Source: Phoronis australis
Taxonomy: Eukaryota > Phoronida > Phoronidae
Assembly (NCBI GenBank): GCA_002633005.1
Contig: NMRA01000840.1
Location: forward strand, 78,196-119,472
Reading direction: 5' to 3'
DNA length: 41,277 bases
This document shows, piece by piece, positions 36,901 through 41,277 of the stretch (its first letter is position 1; each line of letters starts with the position of its first letter). The notes under the pieces are model-generated. The model ran no database searches, was not told where the DNA came from, and saw only the letters and a list, made by a program, of their open reading frames with translations. Both the position numbers and the translations under genes were made by a program.

Positions 36901-39500
36901 CTACCTTTCTCCAATCTCCTCGGCTTTGACACTTCCTGCTGTGTCAGAATCCCAGTGTCGGAGGTCGTGAGCTTTTAAGAAACGCCGACTTATTCTTTTT
37001 AAAATGATGCTTTTACTCAAAACCAATTGAAATTTTAAATAAAATAGAAATAAATTGATCCTATAAAATAATTTTATAGCAACTAGTCTAGTTTCCTGAA
37101 CATCTTATCGTGTAAGCTTCCACCGTGAAAATATCGTCTACAAAAGTATTAATTTTCGAAATACGTCGGCGTTCGTCGGCGTCTTGTCCAGCGGTGAACA
37201 TGTAACTGAAGCAACTGGTAAAGTCCCCGCCTAATAATCTCATCAGCAGCAGAGATTTCTAACGGACACCAGTCACCAGTTTGCAATGAATCGCCGGGTA
37301 TTGGGCTGTATGGGTCTCCGATACACGCCAGGTTTCCAAGTATGCGGGATTGTATATTAACCTCCCTCTTTTTATCAATCATAATTTGCGGGCATTGCTC
37401 ATTGGCCTGGTGAAGGCAGCGGACTTCGACCGACGGGGGGAGGGCGTGTTCGATTCCTGCTTGAATGCAAGACTATAACAGAAGCTACATGTATACAGCG
37501 AATACAGTATATTTTGTAACAGACGACTGCTGAACTACATTTGCCAGTTTTACGGGAATTTAATCAGTAAACGTCACTTTCGCGCACATGTAAATGTTAT
37601 CTTCTTTAAGTTATGTATCAACATCAATGGCTTTATTAGTCTTGTTTTAACATGTCCATGTGGCTGTGCACCCCGTCATGACCTGTTGTAATAGAAAAAT
37701 CTGCCTATTTTTGAAGGTTAAAATATGTTTATTCAAAATGTCCACAAAACGTTTTAAATGAATTTAAGCCTTGAGCTTCATTTGCACTCCTTTTTTCGCG
37801 TAATGCATGAAACGTAATTTAACCGTGTCCTATTAGGAACAAGAGGTGACTTGCTAGAAGTCACGTTCTCCAGATTACCCTAAGTTAGCGTCTCGTTCAC
37901 AAATCTTGAAGCCACAGTAAAGCGTTGTTCGTGAGATATGGAGTGAATGACTAACTGTAAGCATCATTTTTCCACCCTAAGGTGGCTTTATCGTTACCAC
38001 AACGTCACATGACAGTTCTTTTTCATAGTTTTGCGGTTTTCAGTGTGAAGATTTTGCTGTTATGTAACACAGTAGTGTATGAATTCCAAAAAAAAACATT
38101 TAAAAATCAAATTGTAAAGCCAAACTCATTATCTCCGAACCATACGTATTTACGAACGTCTAGGTTTCCACACAGCTAGGTTGCCCGCACATGTACACGA
38201 CGCAAACACTTCTACATAATTTGTTTGACATTCAAACTCAACAATGCGTGACTTTTAAAACAAAATATTCGATTTTCGAATAACTTAAAAGGAACATTTT
38301 GGTGCAAATTGGCTATAAAATGGGTATTACTAAAGGTGATAACAGTGCATTGGTCTGTTCAATTCTAACTTGGTAAAGGTGTCACAATCAGCGTGGATAA
38401 CGAACATACAGAATTTGTCAGGTTTCATAGCAGATATGCTTTTGGCGTTATGCATTCATATGCGAGATATCATGGAGAGCCATGAAAATAAGTCACTATT
38501 GACAATGGCATTTGCATACTCGCTTTCAACAATAAACGGCTAATTTGTTTGAGGCACCACAACTACACGACCCGACAAAATGTCAGAAACATTGGCATCC
38601 AAACGCCGCAAGGCTGATGTACATGTACATGAACATGTATGTAACAAAACTCAATGGATGTTCACAAAGTCGTCAAGTGATCCCAGTTCTAAACTGTAAA
38701 CAACAAAACAAGACCATTTTTCAACTGTAAGGAGTGAAAACGGTTTTTAACAGAAAGCACGGCTTTAATGCCGCGTGACGTAGAACAGTTGGATACCATT
38801 TGGAGTTCGGGAAATATAGTTCTGAACCATCTCAGTGAATTAAGGTTACGGTGTATGTTGATGCGCATTATCCAAATATCTACGCGACTACATGTACAAC
38901 TGTACAGATTTAAACTCAGCAACGTATTCTTTCTTCGAAACTGGAAAACCTTTAGACTTTGACTTTGCCTTTCTGAGCAATACGACTCATCAACTAGGTC
39001 TCAAGACAGGTCTTTAAGAAAAAATTAACGAAAAGATTTGTATGACAAAACAGGCAAGTGTCAATAAAAGAATGAAATTTCCCTTTTATTTATTAAGACT
39101 ATACATGTACGTACTGAGCTCTCAAAAATCCGTTATAATTTTCTAAAACATTGTTTTGTTTTTACTTTATGCAAAATCTGCAGTTTTTACTTGAAATTCA
39201 TAAAGAATCCTTAGTAGCACTTCATGTCGAAGGGGCTAAATTTAAAATCCTATCATCGTTTTGTAGAGCAGTGCCTAAAGCCTGACATTTGAAAGTTTCA
39301 TTTCGATCCGACCATATCCGAAGTTCGCCAAATTTACAAAATTTTCAAGTGCCCTACACCTGTACATAACCTTAAGGAAACATTTAAGCAAAAAGTTTAC
39401 CTTCACCACGTGGCTTTAGGACGTGCGATATGTACGTGGCGCATGATGGCGCTAGTGTCAACACGAGCAACAATAGTGGATAAGGAACAGCTCGGTACAT
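3634..39500 (-). CDS. ADAMTS-family pseudoprotease, 18-exon gene (predicted 834 aa)
   Basis: This entry spans the gene; the exons are listed separately. The 18 exons total 2505 coding bases including the stop, and all 17 junctions keep phase. Predicted order: signal peptide about 1-21, prodomain about 22-238 ending in furin-like RQKR (235-238), protease-like domain about 239-476, disintegrin-like and cysteine-rich region about 477-581, PLAC-like module 1 about 582-629, PLAC-like module 2 about 630-663, sushi module about 664-723, PPTTQ linker about 732-786, C-terminal tail 787-834. Family knowledge: ADAMTS proteases are secreted zinc enzymes that cut extracellular matrix. Here the HExxHxxGxxHD segment reads QGLAFGLGARVD (414-425), so all three zinc histidines and the glutamate are gone. 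The likely role is therefore non-catalytic (binding, scaffolding or decoy); this is inference. No thrombospondin type 1 repeat was found. It could instead be a young pseudogene, but there is no stop or frameshift in the model. The nearest recognised relatives are invertebrate ADAMTS-like proteins. Confidence 0.85.
3797..3961 (-). repeat. 15-bp coding minisatellite (11 PPTTQ units)
   Basis: Eleven tandem 15-base units lie inside exon 18. They vary slightly (C/T changes) but keep the amino acids. The boundaries are approximate. The plus-strand Gly/Val/Cys and Arg-rich readings through here are only reverse-frame shadows. Confidence 0.9.
4600..4776 (-). CDS. Exon 17: sushi / CCP module
   Basis: This exon has 58 whole codons, phase 1-1. 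It encodes a single sushi domain: DCEPLSAPVNG at the start, ATYSCYDGFEL in the middle, then RC, NGTW and PQC. Four cysteines (about 667, 695, 709 and the codon split into exon 18, 723) and the conserved Trp715 are all present. Two N-glycosylation sequons are seen (NAS, NGT). The acceptor is TTGTTGTAG and the donor CAAT|GTACGT. Confidence 0.92.
4777..6090 (-). other. Intron 16
   Basis: Holds a CT/CCCTCC-rich tract near 4900-4975 and no recognisable coding sequence. The short plus-strand frame at 5611 has no support. Confidence 0.6.
6091..6192 (-). CDS. Exon 16: PLAC-like six-cysteine module 2
   Basis: A second phase 1-1 exon. The six cysteines follow C-x7-C-x8-C-x8-CC-x2-C, starting CEYGD and ending CCFTC. 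Its likeness to exon 15 in start, end and exon boundaries suggests an old exon duplication, although the first spacing differs. The acceptor is CTTCCAG and the donor CAGT|GTAAGT. Confidence 0.84.
6315..6332. repeat. (CT)9 microsatellite
   Basis: A run of CT dinucleotides inside intron 15. Confidence 0.9.
6833..6964. repeat. 20-bp tandem array of ACATGT palindromes
   Basis: Six consecutive 20-base units (6841-6960) with partial units at each end. The consensus is ATGTATACATGTACACGTAC. Each unit contains a self-complementary core ACATGTATACATGT, so the array could form hairpins. Units 4 and 6 share an ATGCAT variant. It lies inside intron 15 (6193-7756), which shows no other structure beyond the CT run. 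Confidence 0.92.
7757..7900 (-). CDS. Exon 15: PLAC-like six-cysteine module 1
   Basis: This exon is bounded by phase-1 introns on both sides and encodes one compact module. The six cysteines follow C-x16-C-x7-C-x8-CC-x2-C, with a CPSGD start and a CCGTC end. This fits the PLAC-type (protease and lacunin) fold found at the C termini of several ADAMTS proteins, though the spacing could also suit an unnamed six-cysteine relative. The acceptor is TTGTTTCAG and the donor CCAG|GTACGG. Confidence 0.85.
7901..9456 (-). other. Intron 14
   Basis: Contains a GC-richer block at about 8470-8760 with a partial internal duplication (GGCTGGATGGCAACAGC / GGCTTGATGGCAACAGC) and open frames on both strands. 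I see no homology or splice-linked exon. I looked for a thrombospondin type 1 repeat exon here and found none. Confidence 0.5.
9457..9508 (-). CDS. Exon 14: end of cysteine-rich region
   Basis: A 52-base exon encoding WCLRGYCVYDERAPKAS, which completes the 'CG..kWC..G.Cv' motif begun in exon 13. The acceptor is GTTTTAG and the donor GCG|GTAAGT. Phase 0 in, phase 1 out. In ordinary ADAMTS genes a thrombospondin type 1 repeat would follow; here the next exon is a PLAC-like module. Confidence 0.88.
9720..10326. repeat. Near-identical 303-bp duplication split by one N
   Basis: Copy 1 is 9720-10022, the N is at 10023 and copy 2 is 10024-10326. Only two substitutions were seen (GCATATATG/GTATATATG and TTTTTAAAAG/TTTTTAGAAG). 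The repeat boundary is exactly at the N, so unmerged overlapping contig ends are the likeliest cause. The 77-codon open frame in each copy is not supported as a gene. It lies within intron 13 (9509-11163), which otherwise shows nothing recognisable. Confidence 0.88.
11164..11283 (-). CDS. Exon 13: cysteine-rich region, 'AADGTTCG' motif
   Basis: An exon of exactly 40 codons, phase 0 at both ends. It contains MMCYRMYC (family 'C..LwC') and VAADGTTCGNKK, the hallmark 'aADGT.Cg..kwC' motif of ADAMTS cysteine-rich regions. The acceptor is GCTATTTTAG and the donor AAG|GTACTT. This motif is the strongest single reason for naming the family. Confidence 0.92.
11493..11552. repeat. 15-bp AT-rich tandem repeat
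   Basis: Three close copies of ATAATAATTACTGNN and a fourth decayed copy, inside intron 12 (11284-11775). Confidence 0.85.
11776..11920 (-). CDS. Exon 12: disintegrin-like region
   Basis: This exon has 48 codons after the base completing Arg476. It contains CML, then MPGQQYTIHQQCKQVYG and YFCG. This matches the ADAMTS junction 'CLln.p.....lPG..Y....QC...fG..s..C' at the start of the disintegrin-like domain. The acceptor is TATTGCAG and the donor TGTGGG|GTAGGA. Phase 0 out. Confidence 0.9.
11921..12834 (-). other. Intron 11
   Basis: No coding sequence recognised. A perfect CRE palindrome TGACGTCA lies near 12112. The 106-codon minus-strand frame across 11910-12230 overlaps exon 12 in another frame and looks non-coding. 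Confidence 0.55.
12835..13005 (-). CDS. Exon 11: end of protease-like domain, lost third His and Met-turn
   Basis: This exon has 56 whole codons plus split codons. It begins LGARVDN, where active relatives have 'LG..HD', so Val424 replaces the third zinc histidine while the following Asp is kept. After a Cys, FILG stands where the family has the Met-turn 'yIMs', so the methionine is also absent. FSSCS fits the family's final helix 'FS.CS'. One NNT glycosylation sequon is present. The acceptor is TTTTTGCAG and the donor AACAG|GTAAAT. Confidence 0.9.
13360..13506 (-). CDS. Exon 10: protease-like domain with lost HExxH
   Basis: This exon has 48 whole codons. It carries the cysteine strand (SVC at about residue 387) and the active-site helix. 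Where active relatives read 'tAhtiAHElgHnlG', this reads STAFLAQGLAF and continues GLGARVD across the junction. Gln414 sits at the first zinc His, Gly415 at the catalytic Glu and Phe418 at the second zinc His. The acceptor is TTTTTCAG and the donor TTCGG|GTAGGA; the split Gly codon fits exon 11. Confidence 0.9.
13870..15110 (-). repeat. Dispersed repeat, minus copy of the 32860-33440 family
   Basis: Two blocks of this stretch (about 14920-15110 and 13870-14090), read on the minus strand, match 32860-33000 and 33250-33440 on the plus strand in the same order. Shared words include GCGCATG...CCCGCAT, GATATTGATGAA.CATCAA, CTCCTTGTTACCCTA and GAAGTTGGC. The spacer between the blocks is longer here. 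Type of element unknown; it lies in intron 9. Confidence 0.7.
16606..16740 (-). mobile_element. MITE copy with TTCAGTAACGCTAGGACC ends
   Basis: Read on the minus strand, this matches the element at 28468-28591 through its interior (ACACGGCAAT, CTCACGTAATCTCGCGAAG, TCTTGCTTTT). The left end is clean TTCAGTAACGCTAGGACC. The right end carries a duplicated GGTCCTAGCG and is decayed. Confidence 0.85.
16742..17063 (-). mobile_element. tRNA-derived SINE-like element
   Basis: On the minus strand the head at 17063-16998 carries an A-box-like TGGTGTAGTGG and a B-box-like GAGTTCGAGTC, spaced as in tRNA-derived SINEs. The element ends at TCCTAGATCCGCCACTG (16742), an end shared with the repeat at 2766. 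The arms do not pair as a working tRNA. It directly abuts the MITE at 16606-16740. Confidence 0.6.
18113..18273 (-). CDS. Exon 9: protease-like domain, 'FKKW...YDYGVLNTG' segment
   Basis: This exon has 53 codons plus two bases. The segment ECLAAFKKW is the family's 'tL..F..Wq' helix, and KYDYGVLNTG matches the strand usually reading 'hyDhavLlTg'. The histidine-aspartate pair common there is replaced by Asp-Tyr-Gly. The acceptor is TCCTACAG and the donor GG|GTGAGT. Phase 2 out. Confidence 0.9.
18783..18860 (-). CDS. Exon 8: protease-like domain, central strand
   Basis: A short 26-codon exon, phase 0 at both ends. It encodes LDIRFQSIK then YSFRVQLSFIYVAQ, which fits the ADAMTS 'vdlRY.sl..p...f.lv.i.v' strand pattern. 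The acceptor ATTTCAG and the donor CAG|GTAGGA flank it cleanly. Confidence 0.86.
19410..19503 (-). CDS. Exon 7: protease-like domain, first helix
   Basis: This exon has 31 codons after the one base that completes Arg259. It encodes a charged helix with two Glu (STSEEKQKNALSDIKYY) and ends in LSNG, matching the ADAMTS helix that ends 'lvNgvd.rf'. The acceptor is TGTTTTAG and the donor GGG|GTAAGC. Phase 0 out. Confidence 0.87.
20040..20475 (-). pseudogene. LINE reverse transcriptase fragment
   Basis: On the minus strand, from about 20450 down, the reading LINLGGLVQKLKSYLP then LICNSLVLPHLNYGIGVLAA fits the thumb region of non-LTR retrotransposon reverse transcriptases ('l..l....p...l..lyns.v.phl.Yg'). 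After a frameshift, KKIQIAQKRILRNIS continues the expected order. The upstream part is lost in a poly-G run and six Ns (20478-20483). It is dead and lies in intron 6. Confidence 0.72.
21258..21384 (-). CDS. Exon 6: furin-like site and start of protease-like domain
   Basis: After a serine-rich run the exon carries RQKR (about residues 235-238), the expected propeptide cleavage site. It is followed at once by the first strand of a reprolysin domain (IELFMAVDFALYS, compare 'vElflvvD...y' in ADAMTS proteins). The acceptor is TTGTTACAG and the donor AGCAG|GTATCT. Phase 1 in, phase 2 out; 41 whole codons. The furin-site and strand match make this one of the most secure exons. Confidence 0.9.
21385..22862 (-). 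other. Intron 5
   Basis: No gene or repeat element recognised; isolated ACATGTACATGT occurs near 21536. Confidence 0.5.
22863..22958 (-). CDS. Exon 5: end of prodomain (acceptor uncertain)
   Basis: The donor GCTG|GTAAGT at the low end is strong, and its phase 1 matches exon 6. The exon encodes about 31 residues ending in the segment SPPHERNLHIVKLLA. The acceptor chosen is TGTTGTGTAG at 22959. Two nearer AG sites, after CCTAG and after CTACAAG, keep the same phase and would shorten the exon. The 5.9 kb intron before it could also hide a further small exon. Homology here is weak; the call rests on the donor, the phase and the position. Confidence 0.58.
23450..25560 (-). pseudogene. Broken DDE-transposase-like gene with C2H2 finger
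   Basis: Two exons are recognisable on the minus strand: 25553 to 25058 and 24576 downward, joined by a still-canonical intron (24577-25057). Order of motifs: VLVVMDFAMKF and FREAQSDWF, then HSDNANCYHSA, then FSESQKGKDICDRK, NFEYSTDGIRAWKA, a C2H2-like finger (C-x4-C-x12-H-x5-H) and a basic tail with GEQSGRK. The spacing of MD, SDN and FSE suggests a DDE nuclease core; that is inference. The same arrangement is, as I recall it, a multicopy family in corals, molluscs and other marine invertebrates. In-frame stops lie at 25284-25286, 24202-24204 and 23545-23547, another near 23680, with frameshifts near 25111 and 23735. It is therefore a decayed copy, nested in intron 4 of the host gene. Confidence 0.75.
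25561..28160. other. Middle of intron 4, no gene supported
   Basis: AT-rich sequence with an open plus-strand frame at 26302-26667 and a minus-strand frame at 27798-28058. Neither resembles a known family. They may be non-autonomous repeat or 5' remains of the adjacent elements. Confidence 0.4.
28176..28253 (+). pseudogene. THAP-domain N-terminal fragment
   Basis: The plus-strand ATG opens MPQCCCVPGCSHH, which matches the start of THAP zinc-finger domains ('m...CcvpgC'). The frame ends after 25 codons and no downstream C..H half is visible. THAP domains occur in P-element-type transposases and in host genes. This is probably a fragment or an unspliced first exon. Confidence 0.45.
28468..28591 (+). 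mobile_element. MITE with perfect-ended terminal inverted repeats
   Basis: A 124-bp element. The left end TTCAGTAACACTAGGACC and the right end GGTCCTAGCGTTACTGAA are inverted repeats with one mismatch. It carries no coding capacity. A second copy sits inverted at 16606-16740. Confidence 0.88.
28892..29057 (-). CDS. Exon 4: prodomain, 'GGDEYLVQP' segment
   Basis: This exon has 55 codons plus one base (about residues 130-184). The segment GTMFYGGDEYLVQP matches the prodomain pattern 'G.i...g..y.i.P' of the ADAM/ADAMTS family. It is followed by a charged stretch RHKRSLKEIVDDVD. The acceptor is GTTACAG and the donor TACG|GTGAGG. Phase 0 in, phase 1 out. Confidence 0.85.
29233..29325 (-). CDS. 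Exon 3: prodomain
   Basis: This exon has 31 codons, phase 0 at both ends. It continues the prodomain with the FYQD...GAAMSIRK segment expected where ADAMTS prodomains read like 'y.d...gaalslr'. The donor GTG|GTAAGT is strong. The acceptor is TTTTTATAG, or three bases later at TAGCAG, which would drop one Gln without changing phase. The intron to exon 4 is 175 bases. Confidence 0.83.
29536..29729 (-). CDS. Exon 2: N-terminal half of ADAMTS-type prodomain
   Basis: The acceptor is TTTTCAG|GC and the donor is GGG|GTAATC, a somewhat weak donor. The exon encodes 64 whole codons (about residues 35-98) with an alternating hydrophobic pattern (VNLKLTRTVNV, SHVPVFTSADG) typical of reprolysin prodomains. 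A basic KRKR cluster lies near the end. Phase 1 in, phase 0 out. The intron to exon 3 is only 210 bases and holds nothing else recognisable. Confidence 0.82.
31411..32670 (+). repeat. Recurrent TAGTGTACGTACMCC motif
   Basis: Copies start at 31411, 31555, 31575, 31736, 31901, 32225 (degenerate) and 32654. Several intervals are close to 161-165 bases or twice that, yet the sequence between copies does not match by eye. Confidence 0.65.
32860..33440 (+). repeat. Dispersed repeat, plus copy of the 13870-15110 family
   Basis: Colinear with the minus-strand copy at 13870-15110. It also contains an internal direct repeat: GAAATTGCCCGCATGTCTTA occurs near 32885 and again near 33060. Confidence 0.7.
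33510..34990. promoter_or_regulatory. Possible regulatory island (CRE, ETS-like, ATGGCGG motifs)
   Basis: Perfect CRE palindromes TGACGTCA lie at 33514-33521 (followed by CGGGAAGT, an ETS-like site) and 34596-34603. AAAATGGCGGC at 34143, ATATGGCGGG at 34570 and AAGATGGCAC at 34960 resemble YY1-type core promoter sites. GC and CpG content is higher around 33890-34030 than in the rest of the intron. An internal promoter or enhancer is possible; no dependent gene was identified. Confidence 0.3.
35440..36770 (+). pseudogene. 3' part of a non-LTR retrotransposon (LINE)
   Basis: The plus strand encodes the C-terminal reverse transcriptase region in three pieces. HRGILLDEKLSFTPHV is the typical 'lG..ld..ls...h' segment. 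After a frameshift in the A-run at 35610-35619 come FKSFILPHIDYWDIIYQ and LEKLQYQAALLITGAYR. After a second frameshift near 36120 comes a CRCG...H...C cysteine knuckle (about 36290-36330). A stop follows at 36539 and an AATAAA at 36747-36752. The 5' end is missing, as is usual for LINE copies. It is dead. Confidence 0.88.
37400..37460 (+). mobile_element. tRNA-like SINE head (weak)
   Basis: TTGGCCTGGTGAAGG resembles an A box, and GTGTTCGATTCC about 40 bases later resembles a B box. No cloverleaf can be drawn, so a SINE remnant fits better than a tRNA gene. Confidence 0.35.
39401..39500 (-). CDS. Exon 1: start codon and signal peptide
   Basis: The ATG is at 39498-39500. The exon encodes 33 residues and one base of the next codon. 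Residues 1-21 look like a signal peptide: one early arginine, a hydrophobic core PLLLLVLTLAP, then a small-residue cleavage region SCA. The donor reads GAAG|GTAAAC. The single leftover G joins the GC that opens exon 2 to give Gly, so the phase fits. The assignment rests on signal-peptide character, phase and being on the right strand upstream; the 9.7 kb intron means a transcript is needed to confirm it. Confidence 0.72.
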
Positions 39501-40803
39501 CCTTCTAGAATAAATCTATTGCTGCACTCGTTCGGTATTTCTAAAGCGGGATGACTGCAACCCTTCCCTTGAAAAGGCGCTGTCTAATCTGTCGCTGATC
39601 CAGTGAAAGCAGTTTTAATATGACCATGCGCTAGCGATTTTGCCGTTAAATATTCAAATGAATTCCCAACGCCCCGGGGGAACTTTCAGAGAAAAGATAT
39701 GAGGGAAATGCGACGCACGGGAGTGACTTTCTCATGACATTTTCTTACGTAAGGCTGTCTTTGACAAAATTCCCTCCGAAAGAGGGCATTTCTGACACCA
39801 AATGTAATTCGCTAGGAAAGGTTGGCTTTTTGATTTGTACTTCCCTGTAAAATAGTACTTTTGGGATTCAAGCTCTAAACAAGTTCCAATAACAAATAAA
39901 CAAATCTACATATGATTTTAGCCCTCATTTGTGTTAATTTTAAAAATGGGGTTGCAATACATGTAAATGTAAACCTTCTCAACTTTGACCACATGATATC
40001 ACTTACAAAACTGAAGTGTCATTTAACCGGTGCTTCCTATCAAAAATTCAAGGTTTGGTTTAGACCATTTATCGTTATAAACATTGTCTTAAACCTTACC
40101 TAATCAGTCAAAAAAGTGGGGTATCTCAGATTGCAAAGAATTAACAACCGTTAGTTCTTGAGGTCAAGCTCCTCCATTTTTAGGTCAAGCTATGAACTGA
40201 AACGTTACGATCGTGATCTCAAGAGACAGCAAACTGTTTAGTCCAAAAATTTGACATAGTTTTCCTAAATCACTATTATAGACCACTTTCATAATGGTAC
40301 ATGTAGATAGCCTGTATTAAAATCTGATTGTTTAATGCTGCTTTGAGAACAGGTCAAAATCCAACTGTTCAAGACTATACGAAACTTGACCCGTTCCACG
40401 CACCTTTAGTTTAACATCAGTAGACATGTATATGTAGAAGAACCGATGTTGCTAGGAAGCCTGTCTATCAGGAACGCTGACTTAAGTTTCTTTTTTAAAA
40501 GAAACATTCGAATCCTCGTCGACGATAGGCCTGTTTGTAATGCTACATGGATACACACGACCGTTGAAACGTTTAATATCGGACTAGATTGATATTAGGA
40601 ATTTGCCTCGATTTGAATCCAAAGGTGTTTTTGTAAGTATTCTCAGTATCGAAAATCCAATTTACAGTAGTGTAGTGTAGGTGAAATAAACACTCAAAAT
40701 GATGCTTGTCACATTTCATTTAATCTACTCACTGTGTCAGAAGTACAGTCGTGACACCCCCCAGAAAGAAACATCTGACTAATTGTTTTGTCTCATAATT
40801 TCC
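39501..40803. other. 5' flank of the gene, no other feature
   Basis: Contains the presumed 5' untranslated region and promoter of the ADAMTS-like gene. A TATTTAA on the minus strand lies near 39650, about 150 bases above the ATG, but nothing decides the start of transcription. No other gene is seen. Confidence 0.4.
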
Positions 40804-41049
40804 AGGCTACCCGAACAACATGGCTCACGCACTTGAGATCATTCCTTCTCACCATATGAAGACGGTTCTTGGACTTCCACTCTTAAAAAAATCAACCTGC
40901 TAACTCAAAAATACGCGGCTAATGAACAAGAAGGTTTCAGTCTGTGATCTGAGTTAGCAGGATCTTGAGCCGTGTTTCTACAATGTACATGTAAGTGGCG
41001 AACGATGTTTGTAAGCGCATAAATGTATGCCGTGTTGTTCGGGTAGCCT
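40804..41049. mobile_element. 246-bp inverted-repeat element (MITE)
   Basis: The ends AGGCTACCCGAACAACATGGC and GCCGTGTTGTTCGGGTAGCCT are inverted repeats with one mismatch over 21 bases. A second inner pair, CCTGCTAACTC (40896-40906) and GAGTTAGCAGG (40951-40961), forms a nested hairpin. There is no coding capacity. A clear target-site duplication was not seen. Confidence 0.88.
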
Positions 41050-41277
41050 ATTTGTCACACGGACCCTCTCAAATTACATGTCCGTGGCCAACCTGCGCGA
41101 GAATGTATAGAGTGGCGATAGATGGTATCGAAGTGAGGGTCATTACAGATTAATAAAGCGCAGCCCCGTGTACAGCATTGCGCTGGAGGGTGGTTGGATT
41201 TTCTAGAAACGTGAACTTTGCAAACGTCGGCACTGTAGAATTTTCAACAAGGCCCTTGACGCGGCTTAATTGGGGGG

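Larger units (their letters stand above)
29730..39400 (-). other. Intron 1 (9.7 kb)
   Basis: Contains a periodic GTACGTAC motif series (31411-32670), a dispersed repeat (32860-33440), a CRE/ETS-like and ATGGCGG cluster (33510-34990), a LINE (35440-36770) and a SINE-like head (37400-37460). The unassigned 77-codon minus-strand frame at 37149-37382 has fair codon-like sequence but no recognised family. Confidence 0.6.

Noticed and set aside
37149-37382. 77-codon minus-strand open frame as an extra exon in intron 1
   Set aside because: No acceptor of suitable phase and no homology recognised; exon 1 joins exon 2 in phase without it.

Overview
This window is animal genomic DNA: AT-rich, intron-rich, with many dispersed repeats and a few single or short N gaps (1883, 2501, 10023, 17660, 20478-20483). 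Scattered ACATGTACATGT-type palindromes, LINE and SINE remnants, THAP and DDE-transposase-like debris, and lineage-variable extracellular modules suggest a marine invertebrate such as a cnidarian, lophotrochozoan or invertebrate deuterostome. I cannot choose between these from the sequence alone.

The window is dominated by one minus-strand gene that can be followed through 18 exons, from an ATG at 39500 to a stop at 3634. Every junction reads GT..AG and every codon phase matches, giving a predicted 834-residue secreted protein. It has a signal peptide, an ADAMTS-type prodomain with a furin-like RQKR site, a complete reprolysin/ADAMTS-type protease domain, a disintegrin-like and cysteine-rich region, two six-cysteine PLAC-like modules, one sushi/CCP module, eleven PPTTQ repeats and a 49-residue tail. 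No thrombospondin repeat was found. The zinc-binding HExxHxxGxxH motif is replaced at all three histidines and at the catalytic glutamate, and the Met-turn methionine is also missing. The open reading frame is otherwise intact, so the best reading is a processed but catalytically dead ADAMTS-family pseudoprotease. This is the main candidate for an undescribed system.

Layout from low to high coordinate: 1-3633 lies downstream of the gene and holds a 0.59 kb duplication across an N plus a repeat remnant. 3634-9508 holds exons 18-14 (tail, sushi, PLAC-like pair, end of the cysteine-rich region). 9509-13506 holds exons 13-10 (cysteine-rich, disintegrin-like, end of the protease domain). 13507-18112 is a repeat-filled intron. 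18113-21384 holds exons 9-6 (start of the protease domain and furin site). 22863-29729 holds exons 5-2 (prodomain), with a large intron carrying a broken DDE-like transposon gene, a THAP fragment and a MITE. 29730-39400 is a 9.7 kb first intron with a LINE, repeats and a CRE/ETS-like cluster. 39401-39500 is the signal-peptide exon, and beyond it lies upstream DNA with a clear inverted-repeat element near the right end.
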